Assembly (NCBI GenBank): GCA_963776735.1 | Contig: CAVZNV010000015.1 | Span: forward strand, 124,001 to 188,000 | Direction: 5' to 3' | DNA from: PALSA-612 sp963776735 | GTDB taxonomy: Bacteria; Actinomycetota; Thermoleophilia; Gaiellales; Gaiellaceae | Length of the DNA: 64,000 bases | Part shown: in pieces, positions 33,084 through 41,734 of the stretch | Position numbering within the stretch: the stretch's first letter is position 1 | Layout of the letters: each line of letters starts with the position of its first letter | Notes under the pieces: model-generated | Database searches by the model: none | What the model saw: only the letters and a program-made list of their open reading frames with translations | What the model was told of the DNA's origin: nothing | Program-made: the position numbers and the translations under genes

Positions 33084-33905
33084 TCATGCGGCGGCTCGTT
33101 CGAGGTCGGCCAGGGAGACGACCTCGACCTCTCCGATCGGAAGTTGGAGGAAGCGCGCGCCCATCTCACGGAACTGCTCCGCGTCGCCCGTGGTCAGGAA
33201 CCGGTACGTGCCCTCGCGCGCCTCGTCGTTCTCGAAGCCCTTGCGGGCGAGCGTCTCGGCGGCTTCGTGTGCCGTCTCCTCCGCCGAGAAGACGAGCGTG
33301 ACGCCGCGGCCGAACACGCGCTGGAAGATCGGGCGGATGAGCGGGTAGTGCGTGCAGCCGAGGATGACCGTGTCGACGCCGGCTGCCTTGAGCGGCCCCG
33401 AGTACTCGCGCACGGCCAGCGTCGTCTCCTCGCCGAACGGATCGTCGCTCTCGATCAACGGCACGAGCCGCGGACACGCAACAGCCGACACCCGCACGCC
33501 CGCGTCGAGCGTTCGCACGAGCTCTTCGTAGCGCCCGCTCGACACCGTCGCCTTCGTCGCCATCAGCCCGACGCGCCGGTTCCGGGTCGCCTGGACGGCG
33601 GCGTGCGCCTCCGGCGTGATCACGCCGACGATCGGCACGCTGAGACGCTCCTGGAGCTCGGGCAGCGCCGCCGACGTCGCCGAGTTGCACGCAGCGACGA
33701 TCAGCTTCACGCCCTGGTCCTCGAGGTAGCCGGCGATCTCGTGCGCGAAGCGCCGGATCTCGTCGCGCGGACGGGGGCCGTACGGGAGCCGCGCGTGGTC
33801 GCCGAGGTAGACGAAGTCCTCGTGCGGCATCGTGACCAGGCACTCGTGCAGGACGGTCAAGCCGCCCACACCCGAGTCGAACACACCCACCGGCCGCGAG
33901 TCCAC
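33084..33905 (-). CDS. murI: Glutamate racemase
   Basis: 273 residues. The catalytic cysteines lie in VAACNSATSAALPEL (~77-91) and ILGCTHYPLIRP (~185-196). It begins PVGVFDSGVGGLTVL, typical of MurI. It supplies D-Glu for peptidoglycan. GTG 33905 is the start; the frame upstream overlaps the divergent DUF72 gene. It is followed by rph with the palindrome between. Confidence 0.95.
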   Translation of the reverse strand: MDSRPVGVFDSGVGGLTVLHECLVTMPHEDFVYLGDHARLPYGPRPRDEIRRFAHEIAGYLEDQGVKLIVAACNSATSAALPELQERLSVPIVGVITPEAHAAVQATRNRRVGLMATKATVSSGRYEELVRTLDAGVRVSAVACPRLVPLIESDDPFGEETTLAVREYSGPLKAAGVDTVILGCTHYPLIRPIFQRVFGRGVTLVFSAEETAHEAAETLARKGFENDEAREGTYRFLTTGDAEQFREMGARFLQLPIGEVEVVSLADLERAAA

Positions 33906-33924
33906 GGGCGGATTGTAGGCTCGG

Positions 33925-34800
33925 GTGGTGGCCGCCACCGTCCGGATCGGCACCTGCAGCTGGGCCGACGAAGGGCTCGTCAAGCACTGGTACCCGCGCG
34001 GCGTGTCGAGCGCCGAGGCGCGGCTCCGTTACTACGCGAAGCGTTTCGACGTGGTCGAGGTCGACTCGCCGTTCTACCGGCTGCCCGCGCCCGAGGTCGC
34101 CGCGAGGTGGGCCGAGCGCACGCCGCCGGACTTCGTCTTCCACGTCAAGGCGAGCGGCGAGATGACGGGCCATCGCGAGTCCGAGCTCGAGCCCGCGTTC
34201 CGCGACTTCCGCGAGGCGCTGGCGCCGCTCGAGGCGTCCGGGAAGATGCGCGGCGTCCTGCTCCAGTACCACCCGCGCTTCAAGAAGTCGCGCGAGGCCC
34301 TGGACGAGCTGACGCAGGTGCGCGGGCTGCTCGAGCCGCTCGTACCGCTGATCGAGTTCCGCCACCGCTCGTGGGTGACCGAGGAGGAGCTGCCGGACAC
34401 CCTCCGGTTCCTCGAACGCCACGGGCTGGCATTCGTCTCGCTCGACTCGCCGCCGACACGCGCGACGAACGTCGTGCCGACGATCGCGGCGGTCACGAAC
34501 CCGGTCGCCTACGTGCGCTTTCACGGACGCAACTGGCGCACCTGGAACATCCGCGACGCGAAGTCGTCCGCCGACCGCTTCGATCACATGTACACCGAGG
34601 AGGAGCTGAGCGAGTGGGTCGAGCCGCTCGAGCGGCTCTCGGACGAGGCGGAGGAGGTCTACGCGCTGATGAACAACAACCGGGACGACTTTGCCCCGCG
34701 TTCGGCGAGGATCCTCCGTGGGCTGCTCGACGAGGCGGGCGTTCCGTCGTCGGGTGCGATCGAGCCGGTACGCGACACGCAACTGGGGTTGGAGCTATGA
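33925..34800 (+). CDS. DUF72 family TIM-barrel protein
   Basis: 290-291 residues: RIGTCSWADEGLVKHWYP start, YYAKRFDVVEVDSPFYRLP (~36-54), FVFHVKASGEMTGH (~70-83), LIEFRHRSWVTE (~139-150) and AYVRFHGRN. DUF72 (YecE) is a TIM barrel of unknown activity. GTG codons at 33925 and 33928 are both possible; TAGGCT at 33916-33921 suits 33928. It is coupled by ATGA to the GATase gene. Confidence 0.88.
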   Translation: MVAATVRIGTCSWADEGLVKHWYPRGVSSAEARLRYYAKRFDVVEVDSPFYRLPAPEVAARWAERTPPDFVFHVKASGEMTGHRESELEPAFRDFREALAPLEASGKMRGVLLQYHPRFKKSREALDELTQVRGLLEPLVPLIEFRHRSWVTEEELPDTLRFLERHGLAFVSLDSPPTRATNVVPTIAAVTNPVAYVRFHGRNWRTWNIRDAKSSADRFDHMYTEEELSEWVEPLERLSDEAEEVYALMNNNRDDFAPRSARILRGLLDEAGVPSSGAIEPVRDTQLGLEL

Positions 34801-35471
34801 AAGTCCTCGCCGTCGTCCACGGCGCCGACGCGCCGGCCGGGTCGTTCGGCGACGTGGTCGCCGAGCGCGGGCACTCGCTCGACGAGTGGCGGATCGCGAC
34901 GGAGCCGGCCCCGCCCGGGCCGCCGGAGGAGTACGGCGCGGTGATGATCTTCGGCGGCGCCATGCACGCCGACCAGGAGGCGGAGCACCCCTGGCTCGGC
35001 GACGAGCACGCGTTCATCGAGGGCCTGCTCGACCGCGAGACGTCACTGCTCGGCGTCTGCCTGGGAGCACAGCTCGTCGCCAAGGCAGCCGGTGCGCGCG
35101 TGAGCCGGCTCGCGGAGCCGGAGATCGGCTGGTACCAGGTCGACGTCTCGGCGAACGGCGATCCGGTCCTGGGTGCGCTCCCGCCGCGGCTGCTCGCGTT
35201 CCAGTGGCACCTCTACGGCTTCGACGTCCCCGCCGATGCTCTGGAGCTCGCGCGTAGCCCGGCCTGTCCGCAGGCGTTCCGGCTCGGCGGCGCCGCCTGG
35301 TGCGTCCAGTTCCACCCGGAGGTGACGGCCGAGATCGTGGCGCGCTGGATCGCCGAGTCGCCGGACGAAGCGCCCGCCACTCTGCTCGCCGAGACCGAGC
35401 AGCGCATCGACGAGTGGACGCGCATCGGCCGAGCCCTCTGCGGCGCGTTCCTCGACGCGGCGGGCGGCTAG
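34797..35471 (+). CDS. Class I glutamine amidotransferase-like protein
   Basis: 224 residues. The nucleophile Cys is in LLGVCLGAQLVAKAAGA (~81-97), and FHPEV (~175) gives the His-Glu of the triad. IFGGAMHADQE is the oxyanion strand. Stand-alone GMP-synthase-like GATases of this size (COG0518) often lack a known acceptor; some cleave gamma-glutamyl compounds. Its start overlaps the DUF72 stop. Confidence 0.85.
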   Translation: MKVLAVVHGADAPAGSFGDVVAERGHSLDEWRIATEPAPPGPPEEYGAVMIFGGAMHADQEAEHPWLGDEHAFIEGLLDRETSLLGVCLGAQLVAKAAGARVSRLAEPEIGWYQVDVSANGDPVLGALPPRLLAFQWHLYGFDVPADALELARSPACPQAFRLGGAAWCVQFHPEVTAEIVARWIAESPDEAPATLLAETEQRIDEWTRIGRALCGAFLDAAGG

Positions 35472-36250
35472 CGCTCGACCGGCAGCTCGTCGTGGCGCGA
35501 CCACTCGTGCCACGAACCCGCGTAGTTGCGCGCGTCGTAGCCGGCGGAGCGGAGCGCGATCATCGCCAGGCCGGAGCGCGAACCCGAGTGGCAGTAGGCC
35601 ATCACGTCTCCCGCGTCGCCGACGAGCGCCCTGATCTCCTCGGCAGGCTTGGGAAGTCCGTCGGGCGTGAACAGCGTCGACACCTCGACCTGCTTCGCGC
35701 CGGGAATGTGCCCCTGGCGCGGGTCACACGGCGCGCCGCCCTTGCCCGTGTACTCCTCGTCCCGGCGCACGTCGAGGAGCAGCGTCGACGCGTCGCGGTC
35801 GCGAACCTCCCACCACGCCGCCACGGCCTCGGGCCGCGGAGTCAGCTCGGCGCGGCTCTTGTCGAGTTCGACCACGCCGGTCTCCCGCTCGCCCGGCCAG
35901 CCGGCGAGGCCGCCCAGGAGCACGGCGACGTTGCGGTGCCCGCCGAGCTCGGCGACCTGCAGCGCGGCCGCGGCGTTGCCGAGGTCCCCGCCGTCGTAGA
36001 GCACGAGCCGCTCCTCGCCCGTGACGCCGTGCCGCCGCAGCCGCAGCGCCGCCTCGGCGGCGAACGTCTCGCGCAGCTCGGCGTCCGAGAACTGCCCAGG
36101 TGTCCCGATCATCATCGGGATCGAGCCTGGGATGTGCCCCCGGGCATGGGCATTAGGCCCGCGGACGTCGGCGAGCAGGAGACCGTCGTCGCCGAGGTGA
36201 GCGGCGAGCCACTCGGCGTCGACGACGGCGGGGAGGGTGTCCGTGCTCAT
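35468..36250 (-). CDS. Thiosulfate/3-mercaptopyruvate sulfurtransferase (double rhodanese)
   Basis: 260 residues with two rhodanese domains. The N-terminal one (~8-125) is inactive (VLYDGGDLGNAAA in the loop). The C-terminal one (~150-258) has the active-site YCHSGSRSGLA with catalytic Cys ~225. It moves sulfane sulphur to a thiophile. The loop CHSGSR leaves 3-mercaptopyruvate or thiosulfate open. Convergent 4-bp stop overlap with the GATase gene. Confidence 0.9.
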   Translation of the reverse strand: MSTDTLPAVVDAEWLAAHLGDDGLLLADVRGPNAHARGHIPGSIPMMIGTPGQFSDAELRETFAAEAALRLRRHGVTGEERLVLYDGGDLGNAAAALQVAELGGHRNVAVLLGGLAGWPGERETGVVELDKSRAELTPRPEAVAAWWEVRDRDASTLLLDVRRDEEYTGKGGAPCDPRQGHIPGAKQVEVSTLFTPDGLPKPAEEIRALVGDAGDVMAYCHSGSRSGLAMIALRSAGYDARNYAGSWHEWSRHDELPVER

Positions 36251-36260
36251 CGGGGCAGCC

Positions 36261-36833
36261 TCACCGCGGCAGCGCGGCGACGACGTCGACCTCGGCCCTG
36301 ACGGCCGGCCGCTCGCACAGCTCGTCGAGGCGCGCAAGCACGGCAGGGAACGGCGAGAGGTCGAAGCCGAGCAGGTCGCGCAGGCGGATCAGCCAGGGCA
36401 CGTAGGCGATCTCGGCCAGCGTGTACCGGTTCCCGAAGCGGTCGATGTTGCGCTCGAAGAACCCGAGGCAGTGCGAGAGCCACTCGGCGCCGTTCGCGTC
36501 CTGCCGCCGGAAGGCGTAGTACGCGTCGCCGAGGTTGTTGTCGAAGCGGTCGACCTGAAGGCGGATCAGCGCACGCTGGTTCGGGTCGGACGGAAGCAGC
36601 GCGGGCTCGGGGAACCGCTCCTCGAGGTACTCGTTGATCAGGTGCGACTCGGGGAGGACGAAACCGCCTTCCTCGAAGACCGGCACCTTGCCGAGCGGGT
36701 TCTTCTCGTAGATCCAGTCGGGCCGGTTGCCGAGGTCGATCTCGACCGTCTCGTACTCGACCCCTTTCTCGGCCAGCGCGATGCGAGTGCGGGCGCAATA
36801 CGGGCAGCGCGGTGCGTCGTACAGGGTGATCAT
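36261..36833 (-). CDS. Glutathione S-transferase-fold protein
   Basis: 190 residues. The thioredoxin-like N-terminus has YDAPRCPYCARTRIAL (~5-20), a glutaredoxin-like CPYC, then NPLGKVPVFEEGGFVLPES (~45-63), and the C-terminal all-helical GST domain follows (~80-190). Most actinobacteria lack glutathione, so the thiol partner is unclear. It overlaps the GNAT gene by ATGA. Confidence 0.88.
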   Translation of the reverse strand: MITLYDAPRCPYCARTRIALAEKGVEYETVEIDLGNRPDWIYEKNPLGKVPVFEEGGFVLPESHLINEYLEERFPEPALLPSDPNQRALIRLQVDRFDNNLGDAYYAFRRQDANGAEWLSHCLGFFERNIDRFGNRYTLAEIAYVPWLIRLRDLLGFDLSPFPAVLARLDELCERPAVRAEVDVVAALPR

Positions 36834-37795
36834 CCGGACTCCGATCCTACTCCCAGCACCTCGGCCAGCTGCGCGTAGAGCTGCTCGGCGGCCGGAAGAT
36901 CCTCGGGCGCTTTCGCGGTGCGGGCGACCTCGCGGACTCGTGCAGGATCGGCACCGGTGAGCCGGTGGGCGACGGTCGGGTTCGCGCCGAGCGCGATCAC
37001 GTCTCCGGGCGGCAGCTCGCCGTAGTACTCCGGCACGGACGCGTACTCGTCGGCGATCGAGCCGCGTTCGAGCAGGACGTACCGGACAAGCGCACCGTCC
37101 TCGATCCCGAGGGTGAGGACGACGCCGCCCGTGCGGTAGGAGAGCTCCTGGCCGAGCCGCCGCAGAGACTTCGGGTCGCGGCTGCAGAGCTCGTCGTCGA
37201 TCTCGATCCAGCCGTTGCGCGGCTCGGAGACGTTCGTGTGGGCCGAGCGCCCGAACCGCGGGACGAACTGGGCGACCGCGTGGTCGATCGCAGTCTCGTC
37301 GTCGGTCTGCACGAAGACGCGACCCATCGTCTCGCCCGCCGGCTGCTTGCCGAGCCGGTGGTCGAGGTCGTCGAGCGAGACGGACAGGCGCCGCTGGTAC
37401 TCGGCGAAGCCGAGCCGCTCGTAGGTCGCCAGGGCGCCGTGGTTCGTGGTCAGAACGTCGAGATGGATGTGGTCGTAGCCGTGGTCGCGGGACATTCCGA
37501 CGGCCGCGCCCAGGAGTGCAGACGCAACTCCGCGACGCCGCGACTCGGGCACGACGTACACACTCTGCACCTCGGCGATCTGCGGGTCGCGGAAGTCGAG
37601 CCCGAGGTAGCCGACCGGCTTCCCGTCGTCCTCGGCGACGAAGATCGCCGCGTCCTTGAGGCGGCGCTCGACGTCGACGAGCTCCTCCTCCCACGTCTCC
37701 TGCACCCAGCGCGGGCCGCCGATCTCGTCCTCCATCGCCTGCCAGAGCGTCCGGATCGTGTCGAGATCCTTCTTCGTCGCCTTGCGGACGTCCAT
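36830..37795 (-). CDS. GNAT acetyltransferase with extra C-terminal domain
   Basis: 321 residues. The N-terminal ~150 residues form a GNAT fold with the acetyl-CoA loop VVPESRRRGVASALLGAAV (~81-99) and LDVLTTNHGALATYERLGF. The C-terminal ~165 residues (from GRVFVQTDDETAIDHAV) are a separate alpha/beta domain I do not recognise; it contains VVLTLGIEDGALVRYVLLER. The acceptor is unknown. It is upstream of and coupled to the GST gene. Confidence 0.8.
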   Translation of the reverse strand: MDVRKATKKDLDTIRTLWQAMEDEIGGPRWVQETWEEELVDVERRLKDAAIFVAEDDGKPVGYLGLDFRDPQIAEVQSVYVVPESRRRGVASALLGAAVGMSRDHGYDHIHLDVLTTNHGALATYERLGFAEYQRRLSVSLDDLDHRLGKQPAGETMGRVFVQTDDETAIDHAVAQFVPRFGRSAHTNVSEPRNGWIEIDDELCSRDPKSLRRLGQELSYRTGGVVLTLGIEDGALVRYVLLERGSIADEYASVPEYYGELPPGDVIALGANPTVAHRLTGADPARVREVARTAKAPEDLPAAEQLYAQLAEVLGVGSESG

Positions 37796-38626
37796 CTAGC
37801 CGGCGAGGTAGAGGTCGGCGAGGAGGTAGTGCGCGGTCAGGTTCTGGAACGGGTCGAATCGCGCGCCGGTCACGCGCACCTCCTCTATCGACGGCATCGA
37901 ATCGTCACCATAGAACGCGGCGACGGCCTTGCGGAGTCCCAAGTCGCCGGCCGGCCACGCATGTGGGCGAGCCAGGTGGCGCGCGAGGAACCAGTCGGCC
38001 GTCCACTCGCCGAGACCGCGGACAGCGACGAGGCGCTCTTTCACCTCGCTGTCGGACAGGCGCGCGAGCTCGTCGTAGTCGAGGTCGAGACGGGCCAAGC
38101 CGATCACGTACTCCGCCTTGCGACCCGAGAATCCGACGGCGGTCAGCTCTGCGGGCTCGGCCGCGGCGAGCCGCTCGCGCGTCGGGAAGGCGTAGGCGAT
38201 CCGGGCGCGCTCGCCCAGGCGTTCGATCATGCGGCTGCGAATCGCGAAGGCCGAGGCGAGCGAAACCTGCTGCGCGGTGATCGACGTGACGAGCGTCTCG
38301 AACGGGTCAGGCGATATCGGCGGACGAAAGCCGCGCAGGCGCTCGACGACCGCTCCGAGCTCGGGACTCTGGGCGTGGGCGAACGCCTCGAAGCCGGCCA
38401 GGTCGAAGCCGAGTCCGAGCAGCGTTGAGACGACCACGGCGGTCTCGTCATCGAGCGGCTCGACATCGACGCCACCCGGCGCGAGCTCGATGCGCACCTC
38501 GCGACCACGGACGACGCGGTGCAATCCGCCCTCGTGCCAGAGGTTCGCGAGGTCGGGCCCGAACCGGCGAAAGCGCTCCGTCGAGAGCGCGAAGTCGTAC
38601 GGCTCCGGGATCCGCAGGAGAGCCAT
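37796..38626 (-). CDS. alkA: DNA-3-methyladenine glycosylase (AlkA-like, HhH-GPD)
   Basis: 276 residues. The HhH-GPD core is at ~105-235: ITAQQVSLASAFAIRSR (~114-130), LTAVGFSGRKAEYVIGLA (~160-177), then the hairpin-helix-hairpin VRGLGEWTADWFLARHL and catalytic Asp in WPAGDLGLRKAV (~225). It removes alkylated bases from DNA. It abuts the GNAT gene. Confidence 0.88.
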   Translation of the reverse strand: MALLRIPEPYDFALSTERFRRFGPDLANLWHEGGLHRVVRGREVRIELAPGGVDVEPLDDETAVVVSTLLGLGFDLAGFEAFAHAQSPELGAVVERLRGFRPPISPDPFETLVTSITAQQVSLASAFAIRSRMIERLGERARIAYAFPTRERLAAAEPAELTAVGFSGRKAEYVIGLARLDLDYDELARLSDSEVKERLVAVRGLGEWTADWFLARHLARPHAWPAGDLGLRKAVAAFYGDDSMPSIEEVRVTGARFDPFQNLTAHYLLADLYLAG

Positions 38627-38629
38627 CGC

Positions 38630-39277
38630 TCAGCCGTCGAGCGCGTGCAGCACGTCGAACAGCGTCTCGAACGGCTCGAACTCGACGCCCTCTGCCGCCA
38701 GGTAGTCCGCCAGGCCGGCGCGGGCGAAGATCCGCTCCGCCGAGAGAGCGGGACAGCGGTCCGAGTAGCCGTCGCCGACGTAGACGAACGGCTCGGTGGG
38801 GAGCCCGACGCGCTTGCACCAGTCGCCGCAAACCTCGCACGGCGCCTCACGGTTCCAGATCACGTGCCAGCCGCCGGGCCGCGCCTCGATCCGGTTCGAG
38901 ACGAGCTCGAGGTCGACCCTCTCGCGGGCCATCAGCGGGCGGATCAGCTCCTCGAAGCCGCTGGAAAGCACGAGCGGCTCGTGCCGCGCGATCAGCTCGT
39001 GGAAGCCGGGGCGGATCTCGGCGTGCCCGACCAGCCAGGTCGTGACCTCGTCGAGCGTCGCGTCCTTCACCGTCGAGAACTCGATCTCCATCAGCTGGCG
39101 GTAGTCGATCTCGCCGCGCATGAGCTGCTCGCCGGCGCTCGTGAACACCTCGTAGTCGCCGAACTGCTCGAGCACGAGCCAGAGGGTGTCGACGACCGTG
39201 ACCGTGCCGTCCCAGTCGAGGACGAGCTTCGGCTCGGCTGCGTCTGTTTTGTCACGGTCCGGTGTCACACGCGTCAC
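38630..39277 (-). CDS. HAD-superfamily phosphatase (SerB/MtnX-like)
   Basis: 215 residues. Motif I LDWDGTVTVVDT (~19-30), motif II LVLSSGFEELI (~102-112), and motif III-IV FVYVGDGYSDRCPALSA (~163-179). It has a CxxCxxWC cluster (CEVCGDWCKR, ~147-156) inserted after motif II. This arrangement matches MtnX/SerB-type HADs of unknown substrate. GTG 39277 is taken as the start. Confidence 0.85.
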   Translation of the reverse strand: MTRVTPDRDKTDAAEPKLVLDWDGTVTVVDTLWLVLEQFGDYEVFTSAGEQLMRGEIDYRQLMEIEFSTVKDATLDEVTTWLVGHAEIRPGFHELIARHEPLVLSSGFEELIRPLMARERVDLELVSNRIEARPGGWHVIWNREAPCEVCGDWCKRVGLPTEPFVYVGDGYSDRCPALSAERIFARAGLADYLAAEGVEFEPFETLFDVLHALDG

Positions 39278-39284
39278 AGCTTTG

Positions 39285-39330
39285 CGGTTACGCTCGCAGC
39301 GGGGAGGAGGCCGGGGACACCTAGCCCCGC
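39285..39330. other. Intergenic motif TACGCTC + GC hairpin, copy A
   Basis: On the plus strand TTACGCTCGCAGCGGGG (from 39288) precedes a hairpin CGGGG...CCCCG (39312-39329). A similar set lies at 43187-43222. Each falls between two minus-strand genes at the tyrosine catabolism cluster. No coding sequence is present. It may be a promoter plus small RNA, or a regulator site. Confidence 0.35.
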
Positions 39331-39376
39331 CGAAACGGACGTGTCCGCAGGAGCCGGGGCCGAAAGGGTCAGCGGC

Positions 39377-40582
39377 CTAGAAGTGCGAGGTGACGCCGGC
39401 CGGGTCCTCGTCGGTCGTGTCCGCGCCGGCCTTGTCTTCGAGCCACGAGTACGCATACGTCCCGTCGTCGAGACCGCGCGCGAACGTCGTCAGCCGCAGC
39501 GGCCGGAACGTGTCGCACATGACCGCCAACTCGTGCGTCTCGGTCATTCCGATCGACTTCTCCGCCAGACCCGGATGCGGGCCGTGCGGAATGCCCGACG
39601 GGTGCAGCGTCACCGACCCGACGTCGACCGCCTTGCGCGACGAGAAGTTGCCCGAGACGTAATAGATCATCTCCTCCGAGTTCACGTTCGAGTGGTGGTA
39701 CGGGATCGGGATCGCCTCGGGGTCGAAGTCGAGCTTGCGCGGGCAGAACGAGCAGATCACGAAGTTCTGCCCCTCGAACGTCTGGTGCGACGGCGGCGGC
39801 ATGTGGATGCGCCCGGTGATCGGCTCGAAGTCGTGGATCGAGAACGTCCACGGGTAGACGTAGCCGTCCCAGCCGACCACGTCGAACGGGTGGTAGTCGA
39901 GCACGTAGGTCTGGTACCCGTCGAGCACGCGCACCTTGACGACGAACTCGCCCTTCTCCCGGTGCGTGTGCAGCTCGGCGGGCGGGTGGATGTCGCGGTG
40001 GTAGTACGGCGCATGCTCGAGCAGTTGCCCGTAGTCGTTGCGGTAGCGGCGCGGGATCTCGATCAGGCCTGGCGACTCGAAGACGAGGTGCCGCTGCGGC
40101 CCCTCGGGCGCGAAGCGGTGAGTCGTGCCGCGCGGGATGACGACGTAGTCCCCTTCCTTGTACGGCACGTCGCCGAAGATCGTCTCGAGCGTCCCCGTCC
40201 CCTCGTGGACGAACACGACCTCGTCGCCCTCGCCGTTGCGGTAGAAGCCTTGCATCGACTCGGTCGGCCGGCAGAGCGAGATCTCGACGTCCTGGTTCCA
40301 CATCAGCAACCGCCGGCTGGTGATCGGGTCGCCGCCGGGCTCGACGTCCCACGTCCGGAAGTGCCTGTGTGCGTGGCCGTCCGGCACCCATTCGTCGCGC
40401 ACGATCCGCTCGAACGCCCCGACCTCGGTGATGCGGCACGGCGACTGGAGGTGGTAGATGATCGACTCGTTCCCGGAGAAGCCCTCGAGGCCGAAGACCT
40501 CCTCCGTCAGCAAGAGGCCGTTGTCGCGGAACTGCACGTGCCGCTTGCGCGGGACCTCACCGAGTCGCTGGTAGAACGGCAT
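39377..40582 (-). CDS. hmgA: Homogentisate 1,2-dioxygenase
   Basis: 401 residues, cupin-fold iron dioxygenase. It contains FVHEGTGTLETIFGDVPYKEGDYVVIPRGTTHR (given by its ends, ~129-161), LHTHREKGEFVVKV (~210-223) and the iron-ligand region HHSNVNSEEMIYYVSGNF (~294-311) with LHPSGIPHGPHPG (~324-336). It opens the ring of homogentisate, the product of Hpd, which lies 3 kb away on the same strand. ATG 40582 is 3 bp from the divergent luciferase-domain start. It is 20-60 residues shorter than many HmgA, as usual for actinobacteria. Confidence 0.93.
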   Translation of the reverse strand: MPFYQRLGEVPRKRHVQFRDNGLLLTEEVFGLEGFSGNESIIYHLQSPCRITEVGAFERIVRDEWVPDGHAHRHFRTWDVEPGGDPITSRRLLMWNQDVEISLCRPTESMQGFYRNGEGDEVVFVHEGTGTLETIFGDVPYKEGDYVVIPRGTTHRFAPEGPQRHLVFESPGLIEIPRRYRNDYGQLLEHAPYYHRDIHPPAELHTHREKGEFVVKVRVLDGYQTYVLDYHPFDVVGWDGYVYPWTFSIHDFEPITGRIHMPPPSHQTFEGQNFVICSFCPRKLDFDPEAIPIPYHHSNVNSEEMIYYVSGNFSSRKAVDVGSVTLHPSGIPHGPHPGLAEKSIGMTETHELAVMCDTFRPLRLTTFARGLDDGTYAYSWLEDKAGADTTDEDPAGVTSHF

Positions 40583-40585
40583 CCC

Positions 40586-40924
40586 ATGGAGGATATCGCC
40601 CGCCTGATCGCCGACGAGGTCACGAGCTGGGAGGGCGTCACGTCGCACCCGCACCGTTTCGGCGCCGTCGAGTTCCGGCTCGGCAAGCGGGAGCTCGGAC
40701 ACCTGCACGGCGACCGGCTCGCCGACCTCCCTTATCCGAAGCGCATTGCCGGGATGCTGATCGAGACCGGCCGCGCCGAACCCCATCGCTTCGCGCAGGG
40801 AGGCTGGGTGTCGAAGCCGATCCGCGGGCGGGAGGACGTCGACGAGGTCGTCGAGCTGTTGCGGCTCAGCTACGAGCGGGCGCTGGTGGCTCAGCAGCAG
40901 GGCGCGGCCCGACGACGTTCCTGA
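40586..40924 (+). CDS. Luciferase-domain (DUF5519-like) protein
   Basis: 112 residues covering one domain: HRFGAVEFRLGKRELGHLHG (~23-42), LADLPYPKRIAGMLIETGRAE and a GGWVSKPIRGREDVDEVVEL segment. This matches the small luciferase-like domain family found as stand-alone proteins in actinobacteria; no light-emitting role is implied. Its 3' 59 bp overlap the convergent FAH gene. Confidence 0.7.
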   Translation: MEDIARLIADEVTSWEGVTSHPHRFGAVEFRLGKRELGHLHGDRLADLPYPKRIAGMLIETGRAEPHRFAQGGWVSKPIRGREDVDEVVELLRLSYERALVAQQQGAARRRS

Positions 40925-41717
40925 GCACGCCGATCCCCTCGACCTCGAGCTCGACGACGTCACCGGGCTCGAGCCAGCAGCCGTCGCCGAGCTCGAGGAT
41001 GCAACCGGTGCCGACCGTGCCCGAGCCGAGGATGTCGCCCGGCAGCAGACGCGTGTTCATCGCCGCGTGGTCGCGAATCGCCTGCCATGAGTGGTGGATG
41101 TCGGCGACGTCGCCGCGGGAGCGCTCCTCGCCGTTCACGCGTGCCACCATCGTCCCCGCAGTGCCGTCGAACTCGTCGACGGTGACGACGACCGGGCCGA
41201 GGCTGGTGGCGAAGTCCTTGCCTTTCGACGGGCCGAGTCCGACCTTCATCTCCGCCCGCTGCAGGTCGCGCGCCGACCAATCGTTCATCACCGTGAAGCC
41301 GGCGATCTGCCCCTCGGCTCCGACCACCGCGGCCACCTCGAGCTCGTAGTCGAGCTCGGCGGTTCCGGACGGGTACGGAAGCACGTCGTCGGGCCCCAGC
41401 ACGGCCGCAGTGTTGGAGAAGTAGAAGACCGGGATCTCGTACCACTCCGCGGGGACGTCCAGCCCGCGTGACGCGCGCGCCGTGCGGACGTGCTGCTCGA
41501 AGGCATAGAAGTCGCGGATCGCGGGCGGGTGCAGCACCGGTGCGCGCAGGTCGACGTCCTCGAGCGCGAACTCGTCGTGCTCGCGCGCAGTGCCGCCGCC
41601 CGTGAAGAACGACTGCAGCGTCTGCGCCGCGAGCTGGATCACACGGTCGCCTTCGATCCGGCCCGGCCAGCCCCGCTCGAGGTCCCGGCCCTTCGGCGAG
41701 AACATGCAGAGCTTCAC
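40866..41717 (-). CDS. Fumarylacetoacetate hydrolase family protein
   Basis: 283 residues. The FAH fold is at ~60-270: RDFYAFEQHV (~68-77), YFSNTAAVLGPDD, then LDYELEVAAVVG with the metal-binding Glu pair (~122-133), FTVMNDWSARDLQ (~141-153) and GSGTVGTGC. It sits upstream of hmgA on the same strand and is the probable last enzyme of tyrosine breakdown, cleaving fumarylacetoacetate. Members of this family can also be decarboxylases or hydratases, but context supports FAH. Confidence 0.88.
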   Translation of the reverse strand: MKLCMFSPKGRDLERGWPGRIEGDRVIQLAAQTLQSFFTGGGTAREHDEFALEDVDLRAPVLHPPAIRDFYAFEQHVRTARASRGLDVPAEWYEIPVFYFSNTAAVLGPDDVLPYPSGTAELDYELEVAAVVGAEGQIAGFTVMNDWSARDLQRAEMKVGLGPSKGKDFATSLGPVVVTVDEFDGTAGTMVARVNGEERSRGDVADIHHSWQAIRDHAAMNTRLLPGDILGSGTVGTGCILELGDGCWLEPGDVVELEVEGIGVLRNVVGPRPAAEPPAPARS

Positions 41718-41734
41718 GGGCGCGCACGCTACCG

